Part shown: positions 1-7,305 of the stretch, in pieces
Numbering within the stretch: position 1 is the first letter of the stretch
Layout of the letters: every line of letters starts with the position of its first letter
IMG/VR virus record: IMGVR_UViG_3300035183_001040
Location: 1-64,000 of that record
Reading direction: 5' to 3' (one strand)
Origin: a virus
DNA: 64,000 nucleotides
The notes under the pieces: model-generated
Database searches by the model: none
What the model was told of the DNA's origin: nothing
Seen by the model: only the letters and a program-made list of their open reading frames with translations
Program-made: the position numbers and the translations under genes

Positions 1-266
1 ACCTCGCCGTCCGGGATCGCGCTCACGTCGATCCTGCGGACAGTTTTGAGCACCCGCGGTGCCTTTCGACGAATGTAGTCAGTCGCGGCGCGCACTCCGC
101 GCGTCTTCGCATACTCCAGGTATCTGTGCACGAAGATGCCGTAGAACTGCCCGAAGCTCGGCTTCGGGCGCTCGCACGAGTAAACGCCCGCGGCCGGGCA
201 AACCTCCAACCGCGGAATGTGCCGCGGCGTGAGCACGAAGTTCCTCGCCGACAAGCCTTGTGTCAT
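1..266 (-). CDS. PD-(D/E)XK-like nuclease, N-terminal part (partial)
   Basis: Only the first 88 or so residues are inside the window. The protein begins at an ATG that overlaps the stop of the clamp-like gene (ATGA). Residues 20-50 contain Cys-Pro, Tyr-Ser-Cys, then Phe-Gly-Gln-Phe-Tyr-Gly followed three residues later by His-Arg-Tyr-Leu-Glu. This pattern of a Cys near the N-terminus followed by Gly-x3-His is seen in RecB/Cas4-type PD-(D/E)XK nucleases of phages. The catalytic D/E-x-K core would lie outside the window, so the family assignment is an inference from the N-terminal motif only. It is the last visible gene of the leftward operon. Confidence 0.45.
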   Translation of the reverse strand, partial: MTQGLSARNFVLTPRHIPRLEVCPAAGVYSCERPKPSFGQFYGIFVHRYLEYAKTRGVRAATDYIRRKAPRVLKTVRRIDVSAIPDGE

Positions 267-964
267 TTTCTAGGCAGGCGCAACGGATTGATGTCGATGT
301 GGTTGATTCGCATCGGCATCACGACGAGAACCACAGGCGCCAGCTTCGAGGAAAAGACGAACGGAGACAGCGGATCGATAGGAACCTCGATGTGAAGCTT
401 CGTCTCGTCGAAGAGCTTGAACATCTTGGTTGCGAGGGTGAGATACCTAGCGTCGATACCGACCCGCGAGAAGGCTTCATTGTTGGGCTTTTTAGGCGTC
501 GGAACCACATTCTCGTATCTCGGGAACGTATCGGCGGGGACCTTCTCCCACGTGCGAGCTCCGCTGTACCAGCGCATTCCTGCAAGCTTGTCGTCCTCGT
601 CGTAGACCGAAAGCTCTATCGTTGGCAGGTTACTGCACTCCTTCCACGCGGAAGCGATCTGGCTCGCCGGGACGAGAACGGCGCCGTCGCGAGCCGCGTT
701 GAATCCGTGATTTCCCACGGGCCAGTCGAAGTAGGCAAGCACGTGGCCATTCGTCGCGGCCAACTTCACCTTTCCGCCACGAACTCGAACGAGTACATGA
801 TTGAGGTAGGCGCGCTCCTCAACCTGCTTGTCGTCCTTGGCAGCGGCAAGAGACACCGCGTACAGAGCACGCAGACCGTCGATTCCGAAGTTGACAAGAT
901 ACTGGCTCGGTTGCGTTTCTGCGTTCTGCGCCTGCGTTTCTGCGTTCTGCACTTCTGCGCTCAT
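263..964 (-). CDS. DNA polymerase sliding-clamp-like protein
   Basis: 233 aa. ATG at 964 was chosen because GGAGGTAAAGGCT precedes it; longer in-frame starts lack a ribosome binding site. Residues 1-20 are a Gln/Asn/Glu-rich tail. Residues 70-77 read ATNGHVLA, matching the ATDGHRLA motif of DnaN beta clamps. Residues 147-155 are FPRYENVVP, like the FP-x-Y-x-x-V-x-P segment of DnaN, and VVMPMRI near the C-terminus matches the DnaN C-terminal VMPMRL. At 233 aa it is shorter than bacterial DnaN (about 370 aa), so it probably has two clamp domains instead of three and would need a different oligomer to close a ring. It would act as a replication processivity factor, or bind host clamp partners. 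Confidence 0.7.
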   Translation of the reverse strand: MSAEVQNAETQAQNAETQPSQYLVNFGIDGLRALYAVSLAAAKDDKQVEERAYLNHVLVRVRGGKVKLAATNGHVLAYFDWPVGNHGFNAARDGAVLVPASQIASAWKECSNLPTIELSVYDEDDKLAGMRWYSGARTWEKVPADTFPRYENVVPTPKKPNNEAFSRVGIDARYLTLATKMFKLFDETKLHIEVPIDPLSPFVFSSKLAPVVLVVMPMRINHIDINPLRLPRK

Positions 965-969
965 AGCCT

Positions 970-1209
970 TTACCTCCTCTTCTCCTTCATCTCGTCTTCG
1001 ACTTCCTTGGCTGCGTGCTCGGTCCAAGCTCGCCTTACTTCATCGATTCTTGAGTCCTGGACTTCTATGTCAAAAAGACTCGTTCCCCATGAGAACTGCG
1101 CATTCAAAGCCTCGCGAAAGTCCTCGCTCAGGAACTGGCTACGGGTAAGGAAGCTAAGCACCTTCTCCAGGTCTGCATCCAACAGTTTCGCCAGCTCCGA
1201 GATGTTCAC
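970..1209 (-). CDS. Small unknown protein
   Basis: 79 aa. The GTG start at 1209 overlaps the stop of the metallopeptidase/VWA gene (GTGA) and is preceded by GAGGTGG. The protein is acidic and mostly helical in appearance: N-terminal ISELAKLLDADLEKVLSFL and a charged C-terminal helix ending EDEMKEKRR. No domain is recognised. Its position between the VWA protein and the clamp-like protein suggests co-expression with both, possibly as an adaptor, but that is only inferred from position. Confidence 0.6.
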   Translation of the reverse strand: MNISELAKLLDADLEKVLSFLTRSQFLSEDFREALNAQFSWGTSLFDIEVQDSRIDEVRRAWTEHAAKEVEDEMKEKRR

Positions 1210-2483
1210 TCGGCCACCTCGACAAACGACCCCCACTCGATGTCCTTACCGGTGCGGGCGCACGCAGGCTTCCTGCTGTACTTCCCGACCAGGAGCCAAA
1301 TCACCTTCACACCGGGCGGCGGCAAAGACGGCGCAGGGCCGTGGCCATCCGTCGCGATGATGAGCACCTCAGGTCGCGGCTTCATCGCCAGCGTCTCCCG
1401 AAAGATCGGCTCGAAGTCGGTCCCACCTCCGCCGCGAACGTGCTTGAGTAGGTCACCTGCGCTGCGAACTCGCGCAACGCTGTGGACCTTCGCATCGCAT
1501 GCGATGAAGGTCGCCTCCGCACTCAGCGTTTGAAGCACTCCGGCCGCCTCGCGGAGCGCGTAGGACAGCTCGCGCTCGCTCATCGAACCGCTCGTGTCGA
1601 GCGCGAACGCGACACTCGGAATGGGGCGAACGCGACCGGCTACGATAGGCTTGCCCTCGCCAAACCCGATTCCCGCCTGACGTCTGCTCGGCCTACGAAA
1701 CGTGCGAGCAACCGCGCCCTGTCTGTATGCGATTGCGGAGCGGCACAGGACGGCGAGTTTCTTTCGCCAGTCCACCTTCTGTGGTTGGCGTTGGAGCTCC
1801 GCCCAGCGCCGAAGCCCCGTGGGCACGTCCCCTCGGCTCTTCTGGCGCTCTTCGATCTCCCGCGCAACCTGGGCACGGATGAGATCGAGCTCCTGTTCGC
1901 TGCGTCCGTCCTCCGGCGCTTCGTCCTCCAGACGCTTCTCGGCGTCGGACGGGGTGCCGGAGCACCCTCCGCACCTGCCGCTTCCTAGGCGGCGGCCGGA
2001 TTCGCCGTCCTGCTCCTCGTGGCTCGACTGCCCCTGCCTTTGCGCGCGGTCAAGGAGTTTTGCGTAGTACTCCTCGCCCGTGAGCCCCGTCTCGGCCGGG
2101 ATGTCCTTCGGCTGAAACCCGCCACCGTCGGGTAGCGCCAACCTCATCTCGACGAGGTCATCGTTGATGGCTGCGTCGTCGGCGAGGTTGAACAGCTTCG
2201 GGTCGAAGCTGTTCTCGGCGCACCTCGCATGCGTTCGCCGCAGAACGTGCTGCACCTCGTGGATGAGCACGGCAGCCAGTTCATCGACCGACCAGCGCTC
2301 GATTGCGCCTCGCTCCCATAGCAGTACGGCGCGCGAGGTGACAGCGATTGTGGTTTGGCCCTCGCCCATGAGCGTTCCGTCCGGCACCTCCTTCGGCACA
2401 AGCGCCATGAGCGCCGCGTTGAAGTAAGGCACGCGAATCGACGCGAACATGCGCGCCATGGCCAGTTTGGTAAGCGCGCTCAT
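1206..2483 (-). CDS. Metallopeptidase-VWA protein (DUF2201-type), partner of MoxR ATPase
   Basis: 425 aa; the ATG at 2483 overlaps the stop of the AAA ATPase gene (ATGA). Residues 75-79 are HEVQH, a zincin HExxH motif within a putative metallopeptidase domain (about 1-150). A charged linker follows, then a VWA-like domain from about 290 to 425 with DTSGS at 296-300 (the MIDAS DxSxS), a GGGTDF segment near 352 and IIATDG near 375. This domain order is that of the DUF2201 / putative metallopeptidase PF13203 family, which is normally encoded next to MoxR-type ATPases, as here. The pair is thought to remodel or activate partner proteins with metal-ion help. The phage target is unknown. Confidence 0.85.
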   Translation of the reverse strand: MSALTKLAMARMFASIRVPYFNAALMALVPKEVPDGTLMGEGQTTIAVTSRAVLLWERGAIERWSVDELAAVLIHEVQHVLRRTHARCAENSFDPKLFNLADDAAINDDLVEMRLALPDGGGFQPKDIPAETGLTGEEYYAKLLDRAQRQGQSSHEEQDGESGRRLGSGRCGGCSGTPSDAEKRLEDEAPEDGRSEQELDLIRAQVAREIEERQKSRGDVPTGLRRWAELQRQPQKVDWRKKLAVLCRSAIAYRQGAVARTFRRPSRRQAGIGFGEGKPIVAGRVRPIPSVAFALDTSGSMSERELSYALREAAGVLQTLSAEATFIACDAKVHSVARVRSAGDLLKHVRGGGGTDFEPIFRETLAMKPRPEVLIIATDGHGPAPSLPPPGVKVIWLLVGKYSRKPACARTGKDIEWGSFVEVAE

Positions 2484-3682
2484 CGGCGACCTCGCGCCCG
2501 CGCCTCGATCATGACATTGAGCGCGGCCAGTACCTTTCGCGCCTCGGAGGTGTTCACGCCGATGCCGCGCTTGACCAACGGCTCCGCCGCCTGCCAGACG
2601 ATGTCTTTGGCCGAAGAGCACGTCTCGTCAAGCAGTCTCCACATCGTTTCGACATGCTCCGCTGCCGGCTTGGGCGTGTTGCAGAGCAGCGCCGCGCACG
2701 CCGAGAGCACGGCAAAGGTGCGGTCGAGGCGTGCAGGTTCATGCGCCCACTTCACCTTGCCCGAGAGCACGTCGGCCGGATCGGGAAGGTCAGCCTTCGC
2801 GCGGAACTCGACGAATTCGCCCGCTGCTGCGCTACCGACGAACGCTGACGTGAGCGCGACCGAATCGGCTTCGCCAAGGCCGTGAATGGCCGAAGACGCG
2901 AGAGCGCGCGTTGCCATGTGCCACGTCCGCGGCGACGGCCACGCTCGCCCCGCCGCAGGGTCTCCTTCCGCCGGCTGCTTGAGCAGCAGGTGCGGGCGAG
3001 CGCGCACGAAGGCGGCGACGAGCCCTTTGGCCTTGGCAACCTCCGCAGGCCACGCCTGCATCACCCGCGCTTCCTCCGCCGCGCAGCTGAACTGCGGCTC
3101 TCCTGCTCCCTCCGCGCCGCCCGAAGAGGTCGCGAACACCGCCTCCTCCTCAACCAGCCAGCGTGCCCACTCCTGGGCGCTCGGCGGTTCCCACGACATG
3201 TGCCCGAAGCGGTTTGCGAGCGCTGGCGGAAGGTCCCACCCGCCCGCAGCCTGCTCGACCGGGTTTGCGGCGCCGAGCGGGCGCACGCCACGCCCGAGGT
3301 AGTGCGAGCCGATGCGCCGCGCCTCGATGAGGCCGAGCAGCGCTGGCTGCACATCCGGCGTCGCCGTGTTCAGCTCGTCGACGAACACGATGCCTTTGCC
3401 GTCCGTGTCGTCGAACATGTCGCACCAGTCCGGCTTCGGATACGAGAGAGACTGCGTGCCGTCTTTCTTCTTCTGCGGGACAGGCACGACACCGAACGCC
3501 GCCTCCCCGCGCTCTCCGGGCGAGAGCGTTTCGACGTGCATCCCGTACGCTCTGCCGAGCCCTTCGATGATGCTGCTCTTGCCGATGCCCGGTGGACCCC
3601 AGAACAGCATCGGCAACCCCCACCCTCGTGGCCCCGGCGTGAAGCACGCCACGTGCAGGATTTTTCGCGTTCTATCACTCAT
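2480..3682 (-). CDS. MoxR-type AAA+ ATPase
   Basis: 400 aa with a strong GAGGAGGAAGTC ribosome binding site before the ATG. Walker A is GPPGIGKS at residues 29-36, Walker B GIVFVDEL at 97-104, and sensor 1 LGAANP at 136-141, followed by ALANRFGH (arginine-finger region) near 155. This is the order expected of MoxR/RavA-type AAA+ ATPases. It is co-translated with the metallopeptidase-VWA protein (4-base overlap), the usual partner of MoxR ATPases. Together they probably form a chaperone that loads metal or remodels a complex. The phage function is not known. Confidence 0.85.
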   Translation of the reverse strand: MSDRTRKILHVACFTPGPRGWGLPMLFWGPPGIGKSSIIEGLGRAYGMHVETLSPGERGEAAFGVVPVPQKKKDGTQSLSYPKPDWCDMFDDTDGKGIVFVDELNTATPDVQPALLGLIEARRIGSHYLGRGVRPLGAANPVEQAAGGWDLPPALANRFGHMSWEPPSAQEWARWLVEEEAVFATSSGGAEGAGEPQFSCAAEEARVMQAWPAEVAKAKGLVAAFVRARPHLLLKQPAEGDPAAGRAWPSPRTWHMATRALASSAIHGLGEADSVALTSAFVGSAAAGEFVEFRAKADLPDPADVLSGKVKWAHEPARLDRTFAVLSACAALLCNTPKPAAEHVETMWRLLDETCSSAKDIVWQAAEPLVKRGIGVNTSEARKVLAALNVMIEARARGRR

Positions 3683-3727
3683 GACTTCCTCCTCTCGTAT
3701 CTGTCAAAAATATCGAATCGCGTATCG

Positions 3728-4192
3728 TCAGTATCCAAGCACTCTGCGCAGACGTTCGGCGCGCACTTCGAGTCTGTGAATCGTCCCTAACAGATCGACC
3801 TTGCGGACGCCTCGCGCGCGCATAGCTTTCTCCTTCGCCTTGTTCAGGCGCGCCACGGTTCTTTCGTACCGCAAGAACTCAAGCGTCTTGCGCCTCGCCG
3901 CCATGACTTCCGTCGGGGAAGTCCCGTTGCGGAAAACCACGTCGATGCCGTCCTCCACGTAGCGGCGCACACCGGCGCACTGAGCAGCGTGTTCTCTGCC
4001 GTTGCCGTATCCGAAACCGGGATTGCCGCATCCGAGGCATCGGGTCGTCGTGTCCGAAATGAATCCTCGAACAGGCGGCGCGGAAGGATAGGCCTTGTAG
4101 TAGCCGAGCCGGAACAGTTTCAGCCGAATTTCGGGAGACATCTCGGCCAGCGTCGAAAGCCCATCCCTGCCGTAGGATCTCAGATCCACCAT
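3728..4192 (-). CDS. Unknown protein with CxxC/HxxxC zinc-binding-like site
   Basis: 154 aa, ATG with AAGGGGTG upstream. The middle (residues 52-72) has Cys-Leu-Gly-Cys, a Gly/Asn-rich turn and then His-Ala-Ala-Gln-Cys, a possible CCHC-type zinc site. The C-terminal half is basic and helical (RRKTLEFLRYERTVARLNKA). No family recognised. It is the first gene after a 330-base gene-free, partly AT-rich stretch, so it may begin a leftward transcript that continues into the MoxR/VWA/clamp genes. Confidence 0.6.
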   Translation of the reverse strand: MVDLRSYGRDGLSTLAEMSPEIRLKLFRLGYYKAYPSAPPVRGFISDTTTRCLGCGNPGFGYGNGREHAAQCAGVRRYVEDGIDVVFRNGTSPTEVMAARRKTLEFLRYERTVARLNKAKEKAMRARGVRKVDLLGTIHRLEVRAERLRRVLGY

Positions 4193-4407
4193 CGGTGTGC
4201 ACCCCTTGTCTTATGCGGTCCCGGCGGAATTTTTCGCTCGTGTGCCGAACGCGAGGAAAAATTCTCGCAGAACCTCGTCGAACTTCGTTTCGAACCCGCT
4301 CGAACCGGCAAATCGCCAAACCGCCGGAGACTCGAACCGCGCCTTCGAAAATTCTCGGAGAACGAAACCCGCGAGCGCGACGAAGTCGCGCCGCGGCTTC
4401 TGAGTGA

Positions 4408-4430
4408 GGTTCTATACTTCGTATAGAACC
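4408..4430. repeat. Perfect 10-bp-arm hairpin with TTC loop
   Basis: Arms GGTTCTATAC and GTATAGAACC are exact reverse complements around TTC. It borders the AT-rich island upstream of the leftward gene ending at 3728. It may be an operator or an RNA hairpin. It shares the 3-nt-loop layout of the dispersed CTAAGTCGC hairpins but not their sequence. Confidence 0.7.
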
Positions 4431-4487
4431 GAACGAAGAAGTTAATTTAAATCAACAAAATGCAAATCGAAAAGTTAACTGGCGCCG

Positions 4488-4508
4488 CTAAATCGCTTCG
4501 CGATTTAG
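4488..4508. repeat. Dispersed palindrome, copy 1 (variant arms)
   Basis: Arms CTAAATCGC and GCGATTTAG with loop TTC. Compared with the other four copies, the fifth base of the left arm is A instead of G and its partner is T instead of C, so pairing is kept by a compensatory change. It sits 19 bases past the stop of the leftward gene 4527-4988 and could form the 3' hairpin of that transcript. Confidence 0.75.
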
Positions 4509-4526
4509 TCGCTCCGGCGAAACTTG

Positions 4527-4988
4527 TCAAGGGACCTCCTCGGGGTCCCCGTCGATGGGACCCCGGAATTTCCCTTGTTTCGTGCGCGTTCTTTGATCCA
4601 CCGCAAGGTTTTGTACGATTTCTTTGACGCCGCCCCTCTTGCGTGCTAAGTCGCGAAGCGACTTAGTCGTTCCGCCGGAAATTCCGTTCGCCTGCGGCTT
4701 GACCTTCGACGAGGGCGATGCTAAGTCGCGAAGCGACTTAGTCGTTTTCCGGGAAATTCTGCGCGGCTGAAGTAGCCCGTAGACGTCGCGTTTCAGCTCC
4801 TGCAGCCAGAGAAGCCACGCATCCCGGTTCGGTGCGGGCAACGTCTGGACCTGCATTTGGGCGAGCGCGAAGACGTAAAACAGGTGCCTGCGCGCGAGCT
4901 CCTTTCGGGTTGGGCTCTTGGCGCTGCTCAGGCGTGCGACCGCGCCGTCGTTTGCCGGCGCGCGGTTCGGGAGCCTCCACGTGCTCAC
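4527..4988 (-). CDS. Unknown protein carrying two in-frame palindrome copies
   Basis: 153 aa. The GTG start at 4988 overlaps the stop of the gene above (GTGA) and has GAGGAGGAG before it. The N-terminal half looks like a folded domain (RHLFYVFALAQMQ, then AWLLWLQELKRDVYGLLQ). The C-terminal half is basic and includes the nonapeptide TTKSLRDLA twice, at residues 82-90 and 107-115. Both copies are the translation of the dispersed 21-bp palindrome, so this tail appears to have been built by insertion or duplication of that element. No family recognised. Confidence 0.6.
   Translation of the reverse strand: MSTWRLPNRAPANDGAVARLSSAKSPTRKELARRHLFYVFALAQMQVQTLPAPNRDAWLLWLQELKRDVYGLLQPRRISRKTTKSLRDLASPSSKVKPQANGISGGTTKSLRDLARKRGGVKEIVQNLAVDQRTRTKQGKFRGPIDGDPEEVP
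4646..4666. repeat. Dispersed palindrome, copy 2
   Basis: Arms CTAAGTCGC / GCGACTTAG, loop GAA. It lies inside the coding sequence 4527-4988 and is read in frame on the minus strand as TKSLRDL. It is followed by TCGTT and a CCGGAAATT stretch, as is copy 3. Confidence 0.8.
4721..4741. repeat. Dispersed palindrome, copy 3
   Basis: Identical to copy 2 (loop GAA), 75 bases away, and in the same reading frame of the host gene. The shared flank (TCGTT, then CCGG and AAATT) shows that the repeated unit is longer than the palindrome itself. Confidence 0.8.
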
Positions 4989-5872
4989 TGCTCCTCCTCG
5001 GCGATGATTTTCGCCTCGGTGACCTTCGCCCTGAGCCCTTCGACGGCTTCGCGAAGCTTCTCCAACCGCGCCCCGACGAGCTCCTCGTACGTGCCGAGTT
5101 TGGAGAGCATCTCCTGGCACCTGTCCGCCCTCGCTTCGAGGGCGCGCTTTCCGATGCCGCTTGCGATGTCCTGCTCGATCTTTTTCGCGTCCTGCTCGAT
5201 TTCTTCCGCGAGCGCGTGGATGATCGCAAGCGCAGCCTGAGGGCTGCGCATCGCTGGCACCTCTTCAACAGTGCAGGTCGAGATGGAGTGCATGACCTCG
5301 CAGAACCTGTGCCAGTCACGTGCGAACTTGTGCGGGATGAAGTACACGCCGCCGGCGCTTCGCAGCCTGACAGGCGAAAAGTTCCAGACATACGCCGAGA
5401 TCCACGACGAGATGTCGGACGTGTCGAGAAGCATCGTGTTGTTCAGCATCCTCCCCTCGACCCAGTCCCGGAACGTCCGTTCGTTGCCTAGCGTGGGTTT
5501 CCACCCCGGGTTGAACCACCACTGCACGCTTCCGCCTTCGAGCCACGCGCTGCACCACGATTCCTGCTTCCGGTGCACGTCGGGATCTTCCTCGGTCGAG
5601 ACGTCTGCGAGAATCGTGTACCCTGACTTGCCTTTGAGCGGGATCACGCGCTCTCGCGCTGCCGCTGCTTTCATGGCGCGGTGCAGCGCCGCAACTGGGC
5701 TCACGGCAGGCGGCAGGTGGTTCGGGTCGAACGCTGCGACTGCCCACGCCCGTTTCAGCGTCTCGTGGTGGATTTCGCCGCTGAGCGTCCACCACGTGAT
5801 GACGCCTGCCTGGTGTTCCTCCATGAGCGCCTCGTCGCTCCACGGAACTGCGACTAGATCTCTGATTGCCAT
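4985..5872 (-). CDS. Unknown phage protein, possibly DUF6744-like
   Basis: 295 aa, ATG with GAGGAGGACC upstream. Residues 1-200 look like a compact mixed domain (segments WSDEALMEEHQ, GYTILADVSTEEDPD, RSAGGVYFIPHKF). Residues 215-295 form a long charged coiled coil with Glu/Lys/Ala heptads. This layout resembles large phage proteins of unknown function (DUF6744 type, from memory), so the name is tentative. It is followed with a 4-base overlap by the palindrome-bearing gene. Confidence 0.6.
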   Translation of the reverse strand: MAIRDLVAVPWSDEALMEEHQAGVITWWTLSGEIHHETLKRAWAVAAFDPNHLPPAVSPVAALHRAMKAAAARERVIPLKGKSGYTILADVSTEEDPDVHRKQESWCSAWLEGGSVQWWFNPGWKPTLGNERTFRDWVEGRMLNNTMLLDTSDISSWISAYVWNFSPVRLRSAGGVYFIPHKFARDWHRFCEVMHSISTCTVEEVPAMRSPQAALAIIHALAEEIEQDAKKIEQDIASGIGKRALEARADRCQEMLSKLGTYEELVGARLEKLREAVEGLRAKVTEAKIIAEEEQ

Positions 5873-5907
5873 TTTTGGTCCTCCTCTCTATCTGGTTGTT
5901 TCCTTTT

Positions 5908-6426
5908 TCAGATCACGATAGCGTGCGCGGTCACTCGTGCCACATACGCCGAGTCGTACGCAGTCGCCTCAGCCGAGTCATGGGTAACCACCAGCGCCTT
6001 GTCGTATGCAAGCACACGCGCCGAGTCGTACGCTCTCACCTCCGACGTGCCGTAGGCGGTCACATGCGCTGTGCCATAGGCGACGGCAACGCCGCTGCGC
6101 ACTTCATGCGTTCCGGCGCTGAATATCTGGCGCGCCGCAAGCTCGGAGTCTGTGGCGACGCGGAGCAGTCGGCACCGCCTCGCTGCCACCTTGCGACTTC
6201 GAAAGTCGTCGAAGGAGCCTACGATGCCTTCCGCTTCCGCGACGTATACCGTGCAGCCTCGCACCCACCAGATCGCCGGCGTGTCCGTGAGGTGGAATCC
6301 GTTGCGGCACGGGATCACGGGGCCGTCCACCTCGTGCCACTCGCCGGGCTTGTCAGCATCGGGCAAGGACCACTGCATCTTGCCACCATAGTGTGACCTG
6401 CCATTGACCAGAACCTTGAACAGCAT
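5908..6426 (-). CDS. Octapeptide-repeat protein with N-terminal domain
   Basis: 172 aa, AAAGGAGAA before the ATG. Residues 1-105 form an N-terminal domain (NGFHLTDTPAIWW, then VYVAEAEG) resembling the start of phage DUF7666-type proteins, in which a small domain with NGFH and a Val-rich strand precedes repeats. From about residue 106, eight-residue repeats of the form xVxAYdxA follow (AHVTAYGT, SEVRAYDS, ARVLAYDK and so on), continuing nearly to the end. The repeats suggest a beta-solenoid. The adjacent gene 6455-7096 is almost wholly made of the same repeat. Confidence 0.7.
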   Translation of the reverse strand: MLFKVLVNGRSHYGGKMQWSLPDADKPGEWHEVDGPVIPCRNGFHLTDTPAIWWVRGCTVYVAEAEGIVGSFDDFRSRKVAARRCRLLRVATDSELAARQIFSAGTHEVRSGVAVAYGTAHVTAYGTSEVRAYDSARVLAYDKALVVTHDSAEATAYDSAYVARVTAHAIVI

Positions 6427-6454
6427 CTACGAGTTTCTCCTTTCCCGGTCTGCC

Positions 6455-7096
6455 TCAATCGTTCCGCTCGACCTGCGCATCGTCATGCGTGGTCACATGC
6501 GCATTGTCGCGAGCGATGACTCGTGCAGAGTCGTGCGCGACGACCCGTGTATAGTCGTGCGCGGTCACCTCCGCTTTTCCGTACGCTGTCACCAGCGCCC
6601 AGCCGTAGGCATCTACCTGCGCATCGTCGCGTGCATCCACCTGCGCCGAGTCGTTCGCGGTTACCCGTACCAAGTCGTACGCATCCACCTGCGAATCGCC
6701 GCAGGCGATCACCTGCGCCCTCCCGTACGCGTCCACGCTCGCCCAGTCGCAGGCGGTCACCTGCGCGTCGTACGCGGTCACCTGTACATAATCGTGTGCT
6801 GTCACCCTCGCCCAATCGTAAGCGAACACCTGCGCCGAGTAGTGCGCGTCCACCTGCGCTGAGTCATGCGCATCTACATGCACAGCGCCTCGAACGGTAG
6901 CCTGCGCCGCGTCTAAGACGGTCACTCGCGCCCTCCCGTACGCGATCACTTCAGCCCGCCCGTACGCGATAACACGCGCTGAGTCGTACGCTGTCACATG
7001 CGCATCGTAGCGGGCGATCACCTCCGCCGTGCCTCGGGCGATGACAGTACCCGCGTGCACTTCGTGAGTTCCTAAATAGAATTCCCGCGTGCTCAT
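6455..7096 (-). CDS. Octapeptide-repeat beta-solenoid-like protein
   Basis: 213 aa. ATG with GGAGAGGAAGGC upstream, overlapping the previous stop (ATGA). After about 24 residues the whole protein consists of some 23 tandem octapeptides of consensus [RQEH]-V-x-A-[YH]-[DG]-x-A, for example HVTAYDSA, RVIAYGRA, QVDAHDSA and EVTAHDYT. Val and Ala occupy fixed alternate positions, as expected for an inward-facing strand of a beta-solenoid. The DNA has a 24-base period. The role is unknown; the repeat is shared with the C-terminal part of the next gene, suggesting expansion by slippage and duplication. Confidence 0.75.
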   Translation of the reverse strand: MSTREFYLGTHEVHAGTVIARGTAEVIARYDAHVTAYDSARVIAYGRAEVIAYGRARVTVLDAAQATVRGAVHVDAHDSAQVDAHYSAQVFAYDWARVTAHDYVQVTAYDAQVTACDWASVDAYGRAQVIACGDSQVDAYDLVRVTANDSAQVDARDDAQVDAYGWALVTAYGKAEVTAHDYTRVVAHDSARVIARDNAHVTTHDDAQVERND

Positions 7097-7305
7097 TGCC
7101 TTCCTCTCCGAGCAGGTATCGGCCGCGTCTGCTCATGAATCTCTAGGTGCGTGCGCCAAGTGCTTGGTCGCAAAAGGGGGACCGCAATGTGCGTGTGGAC
7201 GGTTGAGCAGTTTGCACAAACCATCCACGTCGCCCCATCGATCACCTGTACATCAAGCAGGTAGCATGCGCACGGGCAGACAGCAGTGTTCGTGGTCGTT
7301 TTCAT
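7093..7305 (-). CDS. Small cysteine-rich protein
   Basis: 70 aa. The ATG overlaps the upstream stop (ATGA) and follows GGAGAAGTT. Cys-Pro-Cys-Ala-Cys at residues 10-14 and Cys-Ala-Asn-Cys at 30-33 could make a small zinc ribbon. The basic C-terminus (RRGRQ) would fit nucleic-acid binding. No family recognised. Confidence 0.6.
   Translation of the reverse strand: MKTTTNTAVCPCACYLLDVQVIDGATWMVCANCSTVHTHIAVPLLRPSTWRTHLEIHEQTRPIPARRGRQ

Larger units (their letters stand above)
4193..4526. other. Gene-free stretch with AT-rich island and hairpins
   Basis: No convincing gene is seen. Bases 4431-4480 are markedly AT-rich for this genome (GTTAATTTAAATCAAC and neighbours), which suggests a promoter region for the leftward genes. 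The part 4220-4380 has imperfect direct repeats around AAATTCTCGCAGAAC and AAATTCTCGGAGAAC. Two perfect dyads are listed separately (4408-4430 and 4488-4508). Short plus-strand frames here have no ribosome binding site and I consider them chance. Confidence 0.5.

Noticed and set aside
4408-4430. Resemblance of GGTTCTATAC-TTC-GTATAGAACC to lox-type recombination sites
   Set aside because: The ATACTTCGTATA core looks like part of a loxP arm, but the arms are only 3 bases apart instead of 8 and no tyrosine recombinase is encoded in the window.
6455-7096. CRISPR-like array suggested by regular 24-bp repeats
   Set aside because: The period is codon-based, the repeats are degenerate, there are no spacers, and the sequence is translated as an octapeptide-repeat protein with a good start.
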